DNA of 64,000 nt from Effrenium voratum (GCA_963377175.1 CAUJNA010003035.1:582955-646954), one strand, 5' to 3'; shown: positions 22,393 through 32,142, counted from the stretch's first letter. The notes: generated from the sequence alone by a model not told the origin. Numbers and translations are program-made.

Positions 22393-22489
22393 GCCACCAA
22401 GTTTGTTTTTTGTTGGCGGGCCTTTATTGTTGGGAAGCAGGTCCCTTCAGGACAATTATTGCCGAGGTCCCTTCGCCTTCCCTCTCAGG

Positions 22490-22600
22490 CAGAAACTCGG
22501 TTGGCCGCTCTCCTCCGGCATGTCGTCCGCGTCGGACTCAGGGTGCTCAGACTCCCCCTGAAATGCGAACAATGAGCCGCTTGGAGCGCTGGGCTTTTCG
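22490..22600 (-). CDS. Possible acidic exon(s)
   Basis: Minus strand: a basic stretch (AETKRKAQRSKRL) is followed, after TTCGCATTTCAG, by ESEHPESDADDMPEESGQP in a different frame. Two small exons or one with a different border are possible. Composition is exon-like; identity unknown. Confidence 0.4.
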
Positions 22601-23516
22601 TTTGGTCTCCGCACGCGAAATTGCAACTGGCTTCCTATTGGCTTCCTTTTGGTTTCCTATTGGTTTCATGTTGGCTTCCACACCGTCCCAATGGGTAGCT
22701 TGGAAGCCTTGTTGTTTTTCCCTGCAAACATGCCGCCAAGCACTCTCAGACACTGGCATCTCAGTAGCTGCACAATCAAATTCTGAGTGGACTAGTCCCT
22801 CTGATTTCTCCCCGTACCCCCCGTGGATCAGACTTGTCCCTCGCCTTTCCCTCCAAACTCCCTCTCAATCAAAGTTGGCCAAAGAACACATTGGAACAGT
22901 GTCTCATGGTTTCTCTCCACAACATTGCATGGTTTCATCAGAGTAGCAACTTCAAGCTGAAGACAAACTGCTTGCGCAAACTGCTTGCGTCAGGCTAAAT
23001 CCCTCGCATCCGCTCCGCCACTGAGAACAAAAATGGCGAAGCAAAACGAGCAGAATGGAGTTTCACAAAGATTCGCAATTTGGGTGGGTTACGCAGGTTT
23101 TAGTCTGTCTCCATTTACCAAACGGCCATTTTGGGTAACACGTTTCCAGCCACTGTCATTTCTGCTTCTGGAACTCTGGAACACAATAGATGCTGAGCTC
23201 AGCTCCGACTCAGCCATCTTGGGAACACGGTTTTGCCTTCCAGTTCCACGTCAGGAAATGAGGCTGGGCCCGAAATTGAATGGATGTGGTTTCTGTAGTT
23301 GAGTGATCTGATCACAAAAATTGTGCTCCTTCCAATCAGCCGATTGAAAAACTAAGTAGCATCGACAATCACAGAGTCTGGCCGAAAATCCTCCACAAAG
23401 GCTTGCAGGACTTGGGTCCGAGGCACGTGATCCCCAAGGGGCCCCGGAAGACCCCGGCACAATGCACGAATATCTAGCTGACTCAGCCGGCAAGTTCAAC
23501 ACAGAAACACATGGCC

Positions 23517-23632
23517 ATGAGTCAAAAGCCCGTACCCCCACTAAAACAAAGCCTAAAATGGGTGGTGAATTCACCTACCCCAAAATGGGATCCCATGGGT
23601 TTTGACAACCACAGCCACATTGATCTAGTTCT
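23517..23632. mobile_element. Family M element, copy 1
   Basis: GAGTCAAAAGCCCGTACCCC, CCTAAAATGGGTGG and GGTTTTGACAACCACAGCCA recur in the same order at 31814-31925. The ends (GTCAAAA / TTTTGAC) are inverted. Confidence 0.5.
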
Positions 23633-24640
23633 GCCTGCAGACAAGGCAAGCACCAAGAATTGGTGGCTTGGAGCTTTGGGGTGTGGGGCTTCCCCAATCG
23701 CAAGAACGAGGGGTGAAAAAACAGCGAGGCAGGCTTACCCCGCCCTGAATAAGGATTCCCGTAAGGAATCGTTGTCATGCTTGTTATAGTTTGCCCAACA
23801 CTCATCAACCTATGCCGAAGCCGGTTCATGTTGGATACAGAATGCCACACGCCAAACGAATCCCGTGTGGCCATGGCTGCTATTTCGTGGAACAAACCCA
23901 AAATCTGGTTCATGGTGCTCGGATATGTAGACAACATTCTTATTCTATGGGAAACCACCAAATGTAAATGGTTGTTGCATGCTCAAGATGGCAATGATTT
24001 GTCTGATGCACAGATTTCCCCTCCAAATCACTGTTAAAGCCCAAATGTTTTCGGGACTGGCATCTTACTAGCTAGCCCAGGGATTGAAACGACAAGGGGC
24101 GAAGAGAAGCCGCGATCAACCTTAAAAACTTCGGCCAATGCGAGGGTAAAAACCTCCGCGGGCTGCCCCCGAAGTGCACCGAATTCCGATAACACGCTTG
24201 CCCTGTCCAATCCCCTGCCAGCAATATTTTAACAATGGCGGCTTCCCTTTCCTATGGCTCTGCTTGTGGGGAATTCTGCTTTTTGGGGACCATCTGATGG
24301 CTGCTTTAGGCCCGGTGCTGTGGGTATGCGTCGGCTCCAAAAGAATCAAGTGACTTTGGATGCCCGCATACTTTCCCCTTAAATCACCCCACAACAAAGC
24401 TCGCACTAAAATGTGCAACTGGGCGCCTTTTTTTGAGGGTACCCCATTTTGGTAGGCGTTTGAGGGAAGCCGAAAAGAAAACCACGATTGTGGGGGGGTC
24501 AGCCAGCCACCGGAAGCGTATTTCGCTGATTCCGGGCCCCTGCCTGCTCCGGATCATGACAAGACTCCTGGCCAGGAGGCGGAGCATCGCATCTATGCTC
24601 TTTGAAAGGAGAATGCGAAGCTTGCCGCACCGAGGTTTGC

Positions 24641-24704
24641 CTAGCTAGGTCATCCCAACCAAAAAAGTGGTGAGAAAGGGCAGCTAGCCGGGGGACCTAG
24701 CTAG
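24641..24704. mobile_element. Family C element, internally deleted
   Basis: 56-bp remnant 24645-24700 with CTAGGTC ... GGGGACCTAG, flanked by CTAG on both sides. The interior CATCCCAACCAAAAAAG and GTGAGAAAGGGCA matches the full copies at 38.0 and 40.6 kb. Confidence 0.65.
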
Positions 24705-24715
24705 GGCTGCCCAAA

Positions 24716-24985
24716 AAACGAGCGGTTCAAGCCGAACTTGCAGCCAATGCTGGATTTCCATGAGCATTTAGGGGCAGGTTCGAGGAATCCCGATCGTTTT
24801 GCCACAGAAGGTTCGACCGAGGAATCCCACCCCACTTTTGGGGGTTGGCATTGGGGGGGGAGGGGGGGAGGCCATGTTTCCAGCCATTCCAGCCACTGAC
24901 ACCTCGATGTCCGGAAAGACGCCCCCAATCTGCAAGGTTCATTCCCACCGCCCAGAACATGTTTTTGAGGACCGGTCACCTCAGA
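24716..24985 (-). CDS. Possible exon, unknown protein
   Basis: Open minus frame reading CRLGASFRTSRCQWLEWLET and KVGWDSSVEPSVAKRSGFL. A run of G (24852-24868) interrupts it and may mark an intron. It ends at the deleted family C element, where exact removal leaves an in-frame TAG (made by the CTAG duplication), so the junction on this side is not explained. Confidence 0.4.
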
Positions 24986-25000
24986 ATACCAGGGGTTGCC

Positions 25001-25130
25001 CCTCCTAGGTCCTCCAGATTTGAGAGGTTAGAATAAGTTGGTACCCGATGATTTTTTCGGTTTTGTCTATTTTAGTAGGGGACCCTTCCCCCAAAAAAGT
25101 GTAAAAGGGCACAATGGGGCACCTAGCCTC
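25001..25130. mobile_element. Family C element, copy 1
   Basis: 122-bp element 25005-25126 with CTAGGTCCTCCAG at one end and GGGGCACCTAG at the other, and the family core TTTTGTCTATTTTAGTAGGG. A perfect 4-bp duplication CCTC flanks it (25001-25004 and 25127-25130). It lies right against a family L element. Confidence 0.85.
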
Positions 25131-25240
25131 CCTCCCTAACAATCCTGGAAGCTGACAGGAGCGTTTGGAAGACTACCTTCCTATTAGGGAAGCCCCGTGT
25201 TCACTTCCAGAATTGTTGGAAAGAGGGTACTTGGCTGGTC
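25131..25240. mobile_element. Family L element, copy 2
   Basis: Inverted ends CCCTAACAATCCTGGAAG and CTTCCAGAATTGTTGGAAAG with the family centre GGAAGACTACCTTCCTATTA. A second, partial copy (TACCTATTAGGGAACCCC ... AATTGTTGGAAAGAGGG) follows at 25261-25303, before family B. Confidence 0.6.
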
Positions 25241-25310
25241 TTTCCTCAAATCGCCCCCTGTACCTATTAGGGAACCCCTGCCGTAATTGTTGGAAAGAGG
25301 GTTTGTTGCA

Positions 25311-25419
25311 CAGGTGTCCTTTTTGGGAAAATAGATGGCCCTGGTAGTTGATTGCACCACAAGCAACTACCAGGGCGCTCTATTTTCCGACCACATCAAC
25401 CTCAACCAAACAGGAGACC
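25311..25419. mobile_element. Family B element, worn copy
   Basis: CAGGTGTCCTTTTTGGGAAA, ATAGATGGCCCTGGTAGTTG and a matching right half, but the right terminus is eroded and no 8-bp duplication is left. Its centre has become a short palindrome: CCCTGGTAGTTG / CAACTACCAGGG. Confidence 0.7.
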
Positions 25420-25784
25420 ACGCGGCCGCTGCCTCCATGCTGAAACTTCGCTCCGATAGACCCTGGCTCGGCAAACGAGGCCAAGTGAGGCCAAGCGCGC
25501 CCCCCATGGGTGCTTCACAGAGGGGTGAGCAACTTTGCCTAGGTCCTCCAGTAGAGAGGTTAGAATAAGGGTACCAACTTTTTCTGCAATCTATAATCTA
25601 TTTTAGTAGGGGATCCTTCCCCCACAAAAGGGTAAATGGGCAATATTGGGGGACCTAGTTGCCCAAAAGTCAACTTTTGTCTGTCCACCACGCCAGTGGC
25701 GCCCCCCACTAAAAAAAGGTAACCAGCAACCAGCCCAAATTCTAGCTCCACTTCCCAGTAGGAAAAAATCCGAACTGGGTACAC
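25420..25784 (-). CDS. Two exons joined across a family C element
   Basis: Upstream part (25784 to 25663) reads PVRIFSYWEVELEFGLVAGY and GGATGVVDRQKLTFG. With the element and one TTGC/GCAA copy removed, it runs directly into QSCSPLCEAPMGGALGLTWP, then LPSQGLSERSFSMEAAAAW. The intron then begins GCAACTAGG and ends CCTAG, a GC-AG intron whose donor is the duplicated target site. Frame stays open for over 100 codons. The protein is unrecognised. Confidence 0.65.
25535..25662. mobile_element. Family C introner-like element, copy 2
   Basis: 120-bp element 25539-25658, CTAGGTCCTCCAG ... GGGGGACCTAG, flanked by TTGC (25535-25538, 25659-25662). In the minus direction the right duplication supplies a GC donor and the element end supplies AG. 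Confidence 0.85.
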
Positions 25785-26225
25785 CAGCTACATAGGGCGA
25801 TCAACTTTTAAACGGGTAGATGTTGGGAACCCAAGAATGAGTGGTCAATAACCCTCAACTTTCCTCATCTGAGTGGCTGTAGGGTAAGGCCTACAGAGGG
25901 GGTGAATCTTGGCCAAGATCGCTAAGCGCAATAAATGCTTCGGGCAAGCATTAAAGTAGCTGTGCTTCCCAACCTATTTTGCAGGGACCCCTGCAGAAAT
26001 CCGGCTTCAGAAAAATGGGTGAAATGAATGGGTGCCCCAACCTGAAAACTCAATGTGTTTGCCTGCGGGCCCTGACCAGGTGCAAGAAAAGAAACCAAGT
26101 GAAATCCAACGACTGGATTCGGAAACCAATTACTCAGCAGTCTTGCACGAGAGCAACCCACTGAATTTCTGCCACAAAGTTCATCCGCATGAGCCCCTTC
26201 CAATTGTTCTGCGCCTTTCTTGAAC

Positions 26226-26312
26226 TGTGTGCGTGCCACGGAGTGGATCGCTCCCAATTTACGCGTTGAAATGTGTGCGTGCCACGGAGTGGATCGCTCC
26301 CAATTTACGCGG
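26226..26312. repeat. 46-bp tandem duplication
   Basis: TGTGTGCGTGCCACGGAGTG followed by GATCGCTCCCAATTTACGCG occurs twice in direct succession (about 26226-26271 and 26272-26310), nearly without mismatch, so it is recent. The second copy leads straight into the tRNA-like scrap. Confidence 0.85.
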
Positions 26313-26362
26313 GCATAGGGCCAGCAGGACTTGAACCTGCAACCTCGTGGGTTTTGAGAGGG
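26313..26362 (-). tRNA. 3' half of a tRNA-like sequence (fragment)
   Basis: Minus strand: CTCAAAA loop-like segment, AGGTT variable region, then a perfect T-arm GCAGG-TTCAAGT-CCTGC and TGGCCC acceptor 3' strand. There is no D-arm or 5' acceptor strand, so it is not a working tRNA gene. A tRNA-derived SINE or a relic is possible. Confidence 0.5.
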
Positions 26363-26612
26363 CCCGGTAAAATTGACAAAGAAAGAGTGTTTGCCGATAG
26401 GGGGCAACGCTGTATTGACCAATTTCCGCAGAGAGAACGATGTGAAGAGACTGGGGAAGGTGCGACCAGACAGAACCATTGGGAAGCAGTGCATGAATCT
26501 CCGAAAAAAGAAGAAAAAAAAGAAGAAAAAAAAACGTAATCCCAAGTAATAAAAGGGCTCCCAAATTGCCTGGTGGGTGGGTGCTTTTGTTGGAAAGTAG
26601 CCTTTCTACGGT

Positions 26613-26905
26613 CTGACTAGCTCAATGTGCGCGGCGTGGACTTCTCACTTGCAAGTGATGCAGAACCATAGGTGTCCTTTTTTGGAAAATAGATGGCCCT
26701 GGTAGTTGATTGAACCACCAGGAAAAATCCAAGGCCCTCTATTTTTCAACCAAATTCAACCAAAAAGGACACCTCTGTGCAGAACCGTAGATGTCTCCTG
26801 GACCCAGCCCATTTCGCCTGTCTTCCCATTTCTCCACTCGGCGAAGTCCTCTTGGCGCCTTCTTTGGACTCCGAATCCCGACATCTTGCCGTGGGCGGTT
26901 CTTGT
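26613..26905 (-). CDS. Terminal exons joined across a family B element
   Basis: The upstream exon (about 26905-26778) reads DVGIRSPKKAPRGLRRVEK then EDRRNGLGPGDIYGSA. Exact removal of the element and one TGCAGAAC copy joins SLASEKSTPRTLS and then a TAG stop near 26613, which looks like a protein C terminus. GT-AG splicing at the element ends does not keep this frame. Basic protein, unrecognised. Confidence 0.55.
26659..26785. mobile_element. Family B (hAT-like) introner-like element, copy 1
   Basis: 111-bp element 26667-26777 with CATAGGTGTCCTTTTTTGG and the complement of CAGAGGTGTCCTTTTTGG. Perfect 8-bp duplication TGCAGAAC (26659-26666, 26778-26785). Eight-bp duplications and CA...TG ends are typical of hAT elements; a hAT source for the family is an inference. 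Confidence 0.85.
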
Positions 26906-27029
26906 TGGGGAACCAAAAGGAAGTCCAACGGAAGCCGACCATGTCTAGATTTTTGGGGTCATTTCTTTTTCGACCCGTCCCACAGCGCCATTTTTTGAGA
27001 GAGGAAGCCACTTCGTTGCTGTTGACCCC

Positions 27030-27125
27030 CCTGCACAAAGTTTTTCCTTTTTTAAACTTTTGGGGGGGTTAGTGGCAAACCCCTTGATTTCAACCAAAAA
27101 GTTAAAGTCTAAAGATCCAACCCAA
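27030..27125. mobile_element. Family D-like element (CAAAAAGTT variant)
   Basis: CCCCCCTGCACAAAGTTTTT, then TTAAACTTTTGGGGGGG, AGTGGCAAACCCC and AAAAAGTTAAAGTCTAAAGA. Matches 32938-33035 and 18604-18690 in layout. Confidence 0.45.
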
Positions 27126-27139
27126 TAGCAGTCAAGGCC

Positions 27140-28021
27140 AAGTCGTGTATTTCTTCCCCGATCTTTGGTGCTCCGAGGGCACCCAGACCCCCCCCCCGCC
27201 ACAAAGGCTCCCCAAGCCTCGTCGCCAAGCTCCGGCCTCGGTGCGGTCACGGCTCTCTCTGTGCTGCTTGGCCAAGGTGCGCTCCCCGAGACGAACAGCC
27301 AGAAGCATAGGTGTCCTTTTAGGGGAAATAGATGGGGCCTGGTAGATGATTGAACCACCAGGCAAACAGGGCCATCTATTTTTCAACACAAACTAACCTA
27401 AAAAGGACACCTATGGCCAGGAGCTCCCAGTTTGGGTGTTCGGCCAAGTTAGTAAGTGGCTAGCCATAACCCACTTGTAGTGGGGTGAACTCAGTCATTA
27501 ATAAATCATACGCCAGGTGGCTAACCACTTACTACTGTAACTTGGCCGACAACCCAAGAGGCCGCCGCAAATGGAGCCAAGTCATCCGAAGGAATTCTGG
27601 CGAAGGGCGACACGAGTGAATCAGCCCTTGACTTAGACCAGCAACCCTCACTAAACACTCGGTTCACGTGCACGGGGTTAACCTCCAGTTGGCCCACAAT
27701 TTTTATGGTTGGGGCATCCAAACATGATTGGAGTTGTGCCTTATGAAGCATAAACCCATCCCTTGTACCAGATTTCGGCACAGGTAAACTTGGCTTCTTG
27801 CATGGAATGCGACTCGGTTGCAAAGATTGCGTCATGGCCAAACAGTTTGTAGCTTTGGATTGACAGAACCTTGGACGCTTGAAGGTTTGGTGGGCAACAT
27901 GTTTAGGCAGCAAGAGCACGCACCATAAATGTGTGCAAAACTGCAAGAATCCAATAGTCACATGGTACGCCGGTGTGGGCTTGGTAAGATGAGTTTGCGC
28001 TAGGGCAGGGCCCCAGTTCAA
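27140..28021 (-). CDS. Multi-exon chain across families J and B
   Basis: First exon 27554-28021 (468 nt) is one of the longest clean frames here: LNWGPALAQTHLTKPTPAYH, CQSKATNCLAMTQSLQPS, KIVGQLEVNPVHVNRVFS and ARIPSDDLAPFAAASW. It ends TTGG|GTTGTC at the J foldback. After the J element (acceptor ACTGGGAG) the frame continues LLA. Removal of the family B element with one 8-bp duplication gives VRLGERTLAKQHRESRDRTE in the same phase. The tail runs into a poly-G tract (27190). Unrecognised protein. Confidence 0.65.
27298..27423. mobile_element. Family B introner-like element, copy 2
   Basis: 110-bp element 27306-27415, CATAGGTGTCCTTTTAGGGG ... GGACACCTATG, flanked by GCCAGAAG and GCCAGGAG (8 bp, one mismatch). 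Confidence 0.85.
27433..27560. mobile_element. Family J foldback element, copy 2
   Basis: TTTGGGTGTTCGGCCAAGTT with AGTAAGTGGCTAGCC on the left is mirrored by GGTGGCTAACCACTTACT and AACTTGGCCGACAACCCAA on the right. It forms the intron between two minus-strand exons. Confidence 0.65.
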
Positions 28022-28721
28022 ACATCCTGAACAACTATTGTAGCAAACCTCCTTTGTGGTCCCCCTTTAATGGTCAGGGTGGACCTTTCATCACAAGGTG
28101 TTGCCATCCCCGACAATCAATTTTCCGCTGCACCACCGGGCTCAGTGGCTGAGTGGCGCAGGTCGATCGGCATTCTTGTGGAAATCCCCCAAGATTTGGG
28201 CGCACCCACCCCCATTTGGTTTGGTTTCCCCAGGATCTGAGATGATTTGAGGTGCGCTGCCGCATGCTGCAGTTGCCATGGTTCTCCATTTTCTCCGGAT
28301 TTCGGGCTACGGATGCATGCCGATATACGTTTCGAACCATGCTTGATGTGTCTGCAGCTGACACTACCCAGCGCAAAGCTTGGATTCGAAGTGCGACATG
28401 CCACAAGCAATCACAAGCATAAACAGCCAGGCTAGAATGACTCAGCTGCAGGTCAACAGCTCACATGTGAAAGCTGAAGCGACTGGTGCGCACAGGAATC
28501 AACTGATTGAATTCCAGACGGTATTTGACACACGATGTAGCCCGCTTGTTCCTCGGCCCAAGGCCATGTCGATGAGCAAGGCAGAAACGCGAAGCACATG
28601 GGCTTCTCTGATGTCTCAGTTCCTTTTGCCCTTCGCTGCTGATGTTTTAGGCCTTTGCTCGACATCTACACTTTGCGATTCCTGCCGCGCCCTTGTGAAA
28701 TGCACAAAATCCACGTCTCAT

Positions 28722-29131
28722 CCGGGCGCCCCCGGCGCGGCTTCTGGCAGCAAGAAGGGCTCCAGCACCGGCTCGTCCGCATCAGGCTCCGGGTCATCTG
28801 GCGGATGGAACCCGAACCAGGACTCGGTGGCTTTCTGCTCCCCTGCTAAGAGTAAATAACAATGGAAAACCCAAATTCGTTGGCAAAAAGGCAAAGTCCC
28901 AGTCTCCAAGCAATGCACCAAAGAGAAAACTTCCAATACTGTGGATGGACAAGATCCATTTCGCACCACTTGGAAAACATAGTTGAAACCATAAAGTTTG
29001 TTGGCATTTGTAGGGGAATCATCCTTCCAGGGTCTCTGAGGTGGTGCGAAATGGATTTCGTCCATCCACAGCTCCGAGTCCGGCTCCCAACCATTTGGCA
29101 GCACCCAGCTCTCGTGGATTCAACAGCAGCG
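28722..29131 (-). CDS. Two exons across a composite E+D intron
   Basis: Upstream exon 29070-29131 reads LLLNPRELGAAKWLGAGLGA and ends GGAGCT|GTGGATGG. The downstream exon starts after GGGGAGCAG (28834) with KATESWFGFHPPDDPEPDAD and continues EPVLEPFLLPEAAPGAPG. Phase is zero on both sides. The intron (28834-29069) consists of a family E element at its 5' side and a family D element at its 3' side, and it has GT-AG borders. A TAA precedes the first exon in frame, so its upstream link is unresolved. Acidic Pro-rich tail; no domain recognised. Confidence 0.6.
28834..28936. mobile_element. Family D element, copy 3
   Basis: CTGCTCCCCTGCTAAGAGTA, AATGGAAAACCCAAATTCG, AAAGTCCCAGTCTCCAAGCA. A sister copy of 21453-21555. 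Supplies the 3' splice site of the composite intron. Confidence 0.65.
28937..29071. mobile_element. Family E TIR element, copy 1
   Basis: A long TIR of about 31 bp: CTGTGGATGGACAAGATCCA ... on the left and the complement of CTGTGGATGGACGAAATCCA on the right. The centre includes GTTGAAACCATAAAGTTTGT. TA precedes the left end. Confidence 0.75.
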
Positions 29132-29400
29132 CTTAAACATGAGGTGAGTCAGAATCGAAACCTGGTACAAGGGCCAAACCGGCTGTCGCCCAAAATGGCT
29201 TGCCCTGGTAAGTGGAAACATGGACCAAAACCTGCGGTCCCCTGGTTGAAAATTTTGACCCATATCCAACCGCTGGATATCTTCACCTGTTCGCTGAAAA
29301 CCAACCAGTATATATTGCTCTCACTTCCTGCGGTGGGAAAAACGTGCCCAAACTCTTGGCGCGCTGAAATGGTCTTCCCCAAAGCAAAAGGTCCAGGAAC
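29132..29400 (-). CDS. Exon pair around a family G element
   Basis: Upstream: GKTISARQEFGHVFPTAGSE then YWLVFSEQVKISSGWIW, ending ATATGG|GTCAAAA. After the G core (acceptor ACTTACCAG) comes GKPFWATAGLALVPGFDSDS, then an in-frame TAA. It could be a gene end or a damaged copy. Unrecognised. Confidence 0.45.
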
Positions 29401-29420
29401 TCAGGGAGCGAGTTCTAGAC

Positions 29421-29548
29421 ATCCTTTCCATAGGTGTCCTTTCTTGGAAAATAGCTGGCCCTGGTAGTTGATTGAACCACCAGGTAAACCAGGAATCACC
29501 CTCTCTTTTTCAACCGAATCAACCAAAAAGGACACCTATGATCCTTTC
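29421..29548. mobile_element. Family B introner-like element, copy 3
   Basis: 112-bp element 29429-29540 with perfect 8-bp duplication ATCCTTTC (29421-29428 and 29541-29548). In minus orientation, exact removal can be written as a GA-AG intron (GGAAAG|GATCATAGG ... ATGGAAAG|GATG), and the frame FLERMSRTRSLSSWTFC is open through the join. Confidence 0.85.
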
Positions 29549-30510
29549 CAGAAAGCCAGCAAAAACACAAGGCCGATGCAAGAGCAAGGACCTCAAAAAC
29601 CGGTCAAAATCATATGACCCCTGCAAGTTAAACCGCCCCTTTCTGCGCCAAACCAGGAGGATCCGGGCGCTTGCGCACATCTCTTCGTCTCCACGGAAAG
29701 ATGTCCAAAGATCCAGCTGCCAGAAATGCGCCCATTCGACACAACAGTTCTATCTCAACGTGCCAACAAAAACAAAAGGCCTCATGTTGAGGTCTGACAT
29801 TTTCATGTCTGACATTCCAAAGTCGCAATTTCCACTGCAGTCGTTGCCACTGGGAAAAAGGTAACACACAAAAAAATGATCCCCGCCGCGTGGACCCCAC
29901 CTGTCAGGACCGTGACCTCGGGCACGTGTTCCGCGAAGCGAAAACGAAAAGGTGGCAGGCGGCACATGCCAAAAGCCATGGGACCGGAAACTTTGGTGCA
30001 GAGTACACCATCTGAAAAGTAGTGGCATGTCAGTGAAATGTCAGTCACTGACAAAAGAGTCCAATTTGGTGCTGAAAAATTGGAAGACTCAGCACTACTA
30101 ACACGTTCCAAGAACAAATGACCATGTCTGGCTACGAGCTACATGGGAATAATATGTTTGGGGGATGAGTTGAAGTGGTGAAAAGGCTTAGGTCTGCACC
30201 TTAGGTTGACCGTTGAACCTTTTACTTTTTTCAACCCATCCCTATTTTGAAGCCACAAAGATTCCATGGGCTGCAAGGGCAGTTTGGCGATTTCCCGGCT
30301 TGAGTGGATTGGCCTGAAACAAGGCTCCAGATTTGTGTTTGCCACTAAAATGGTCCAACCCCAAAAAGTATAAAGTCCGGGAAATCAGGGAGTCAGCGAA
30401 AGCATGGGGACCGTGCCAGAATCGTAATGCATGGTGACCACCTCCCTTGGTGTCGATCATCTAAGTTGGCTCCCACTACCACCCAAATCGCTACCAGAAA
30501 ACTGATAAGA

Positions 30511-30654
30511 TACTGTGGAGGGACGAAATCTTGCACCACCTCAGAAACCCTGGTTTCTGATGATTCCCTTGTAAATACCAACAAACGTTATGGTTTCAAC
30601 CATGGTTTCTTAGGTTGGCGCGAATTGGAGTTCGCAACCATCCACAGTACAGAG
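30511..30654. mobile_element. Family E TIR element, copy 2
   Basis: CTGTGGAGGGACGAAATC on the left and the complement of CTGTGGATGGTTGCGAACTC on the right. TA borders both ends (TA|CTGTGG ... CCACAG|TA), the only copy with a clean TA duplication. Confidence 0.7.
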
Positions 30655-30659
30655 ACAGA

Positions 30660-31560
30660 AAAAAGAGTATATACCCTGCTCTTGCCAGGAAGTGGTGGCT
30701 TGGGCCTCCTGGAAACCACCTTTCATAGACCTCAAACCTAGGAAAACCTCTCAAGCTGTCAAAACCATCTGGGTGAAATACGAGCATTCGCCGACTGGAA
30801 AACATGCACCCCCAAGAAAGGAAACGAAACGTGAGGCGATCAACCAAAACCCTTAAGGGCTTTCTCTATGTTTGTAGTGTGTTCAATCACAAACCACACG
30901 AAACACATCCTACCAAGGGTAGGTTGTTTGTTCTTTACTTTGCCCTTAAGGGAAAACACCCTGCAGGTATTCCATTTTGTTCAAACAGAACCCAAAATAA
31001 ACACACCCTTCTGTTTGAAGGAAAGCTCAAAGAGAAGAAGGTCATGATAAAAGCGAACGGCGAGTAAGACCTTGCAACACGGGCCATGGCAAAGGATTCA
31101 TCTCCATGACCGCCGCTAGCGTCGACCCCGAAGGGTAGTCAACCAGGGGGTTCCTAGTAACCAGCTTGGAAAAACGGAAAGAGGGCTGCCAGTGCGCGCC
31201 GATTCTCCCAACGCGCGCTCTGGTCTCCGCATGTGTTAATGCATTTTCGGGTGTCTAAAGAAGTCAACAAACCTCAAGGAAATCAACACTGAAACTAAAA
31301 ACACAACTATACAATTGTTTGTTGAACAAAAAACACAAAACCATCGTGTTGAAAATAAAGGGAACAACTAAAACCGTTCTCAAACAGTCTTTCCAAGGGA
31401 TCAGCTCTGTCCAAAACCAACAACAAAACAAATATCGAGAAAACTAAAATAAACAGCGAAACCGCAAAAATCGAAAGTGTTGCAAACTATACAGGGGATG
31501 CACCCTGCATCCCCTGTTTGCAAGTACTACTCCGCATTTAACCCCAACCTCTATCTTGAC
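30660..31560. other. No supported gene
   Basis: Mostly A/C-rich non-coding DNA. Weak frames at 30804-31067 (plus) lack borders. Confidence 0.35.
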
Positions 31561-31645
31561 CTTTCCGTCATATTAGGGAGACCTCAGATCGTTGAAAACC
31601 AGGTGGGCTCGAAACCCCTCCCAAGACAAAAACAAACTGTTTGAT

Positions 31646-31691
31646 CCTGAGCCCCCCCCCCCCGCCCCCGCCCCCCCCCCCCCCCTCCGAT
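31646..31691. repeat. Poly-C/G tract
   Basis: About 40 nearly uninterrupted C with single G breaks. Similar short poly-C or poly-G tracts occur near 7.13, 16.09, 20.69, 22.04, 27.19, 43.53, 44.45, 54.96 and 61.80 kb, usually beside exon-like islands. Confidence 0.85.
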
Positions 31692-31699
31692 TAAACAAA

Positions 31700-31810
31700 A
31701 AACAGGGGCCCAAGACCATTTTGGGTTCCCAGGTGGACCAACTCCTCCGAGCCGCGAAGGCTGCGGCCACCGTGAGGCAGCGCTCGAACCTTCGGCCAAG
31801 GACATGTCCA
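31700..31810 (-). CDS. Possible exon, unknown protein
   Basis: Minus frame LGRRFERCLTVAAAFAARRS then WSTWEPKM between family M copy 2 and the poly-C tract. GC-rich and compact; other frames are also open. Confidence 0.35.
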
Positions 31811-31813
31811 TGG

Positions 31814-31925
31814 GTCAAAATCCCAAGCCCGTACCCCCAGTGAACATCCCAATCCAACCTGCCTAAAATGGGTGGGGCACCTACTCAAAAAGGTACCTTT
31901 GGTTTTGACCCACAGCCACATGTCC
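31814..31925. mobile_element. Family M element, copy 2
   Basis: GGGTCAAAATCCCAAGCCCG, CCTAAAATGGGTGGGG and GGTTTTGACCCACAGCCACA in the same order as 23517-23632. Confidence 0.5.
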
Positions 31926-32142
31926 ATTGGGCTATTTTGAAACAAGGCTGGTTGAAAATGACGCAAAGGTGAAGCACAACATACCCCTGTGATTTTGTCC
32001 TTTAGGTTTCCCTCAAGAAGGGGTCTTCCTTTTCGAGGATCCTTCCTTTCAGCACAAAAAAGCATGGAAAGCATAGGAAGTCGAGAACTTTCAATGCTTA
32101 ACAAGAGGCCTGGGCATAGTGGTTCTGAAACTACTTCAAATT

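Noticed and set aside
24641..24704. Fourth in-frame exact excision for family C
   Set aside because: On the minus strand the CTAG target makes an in-frame TAG at the join. The plus strand is open, but no other evidence supports a plus gene there.
26273..26539. Open frame containing GPAGLEPATSW
   Set aside because: This peptide is the well-known false translation of the reverse of a tRNA 3' end.
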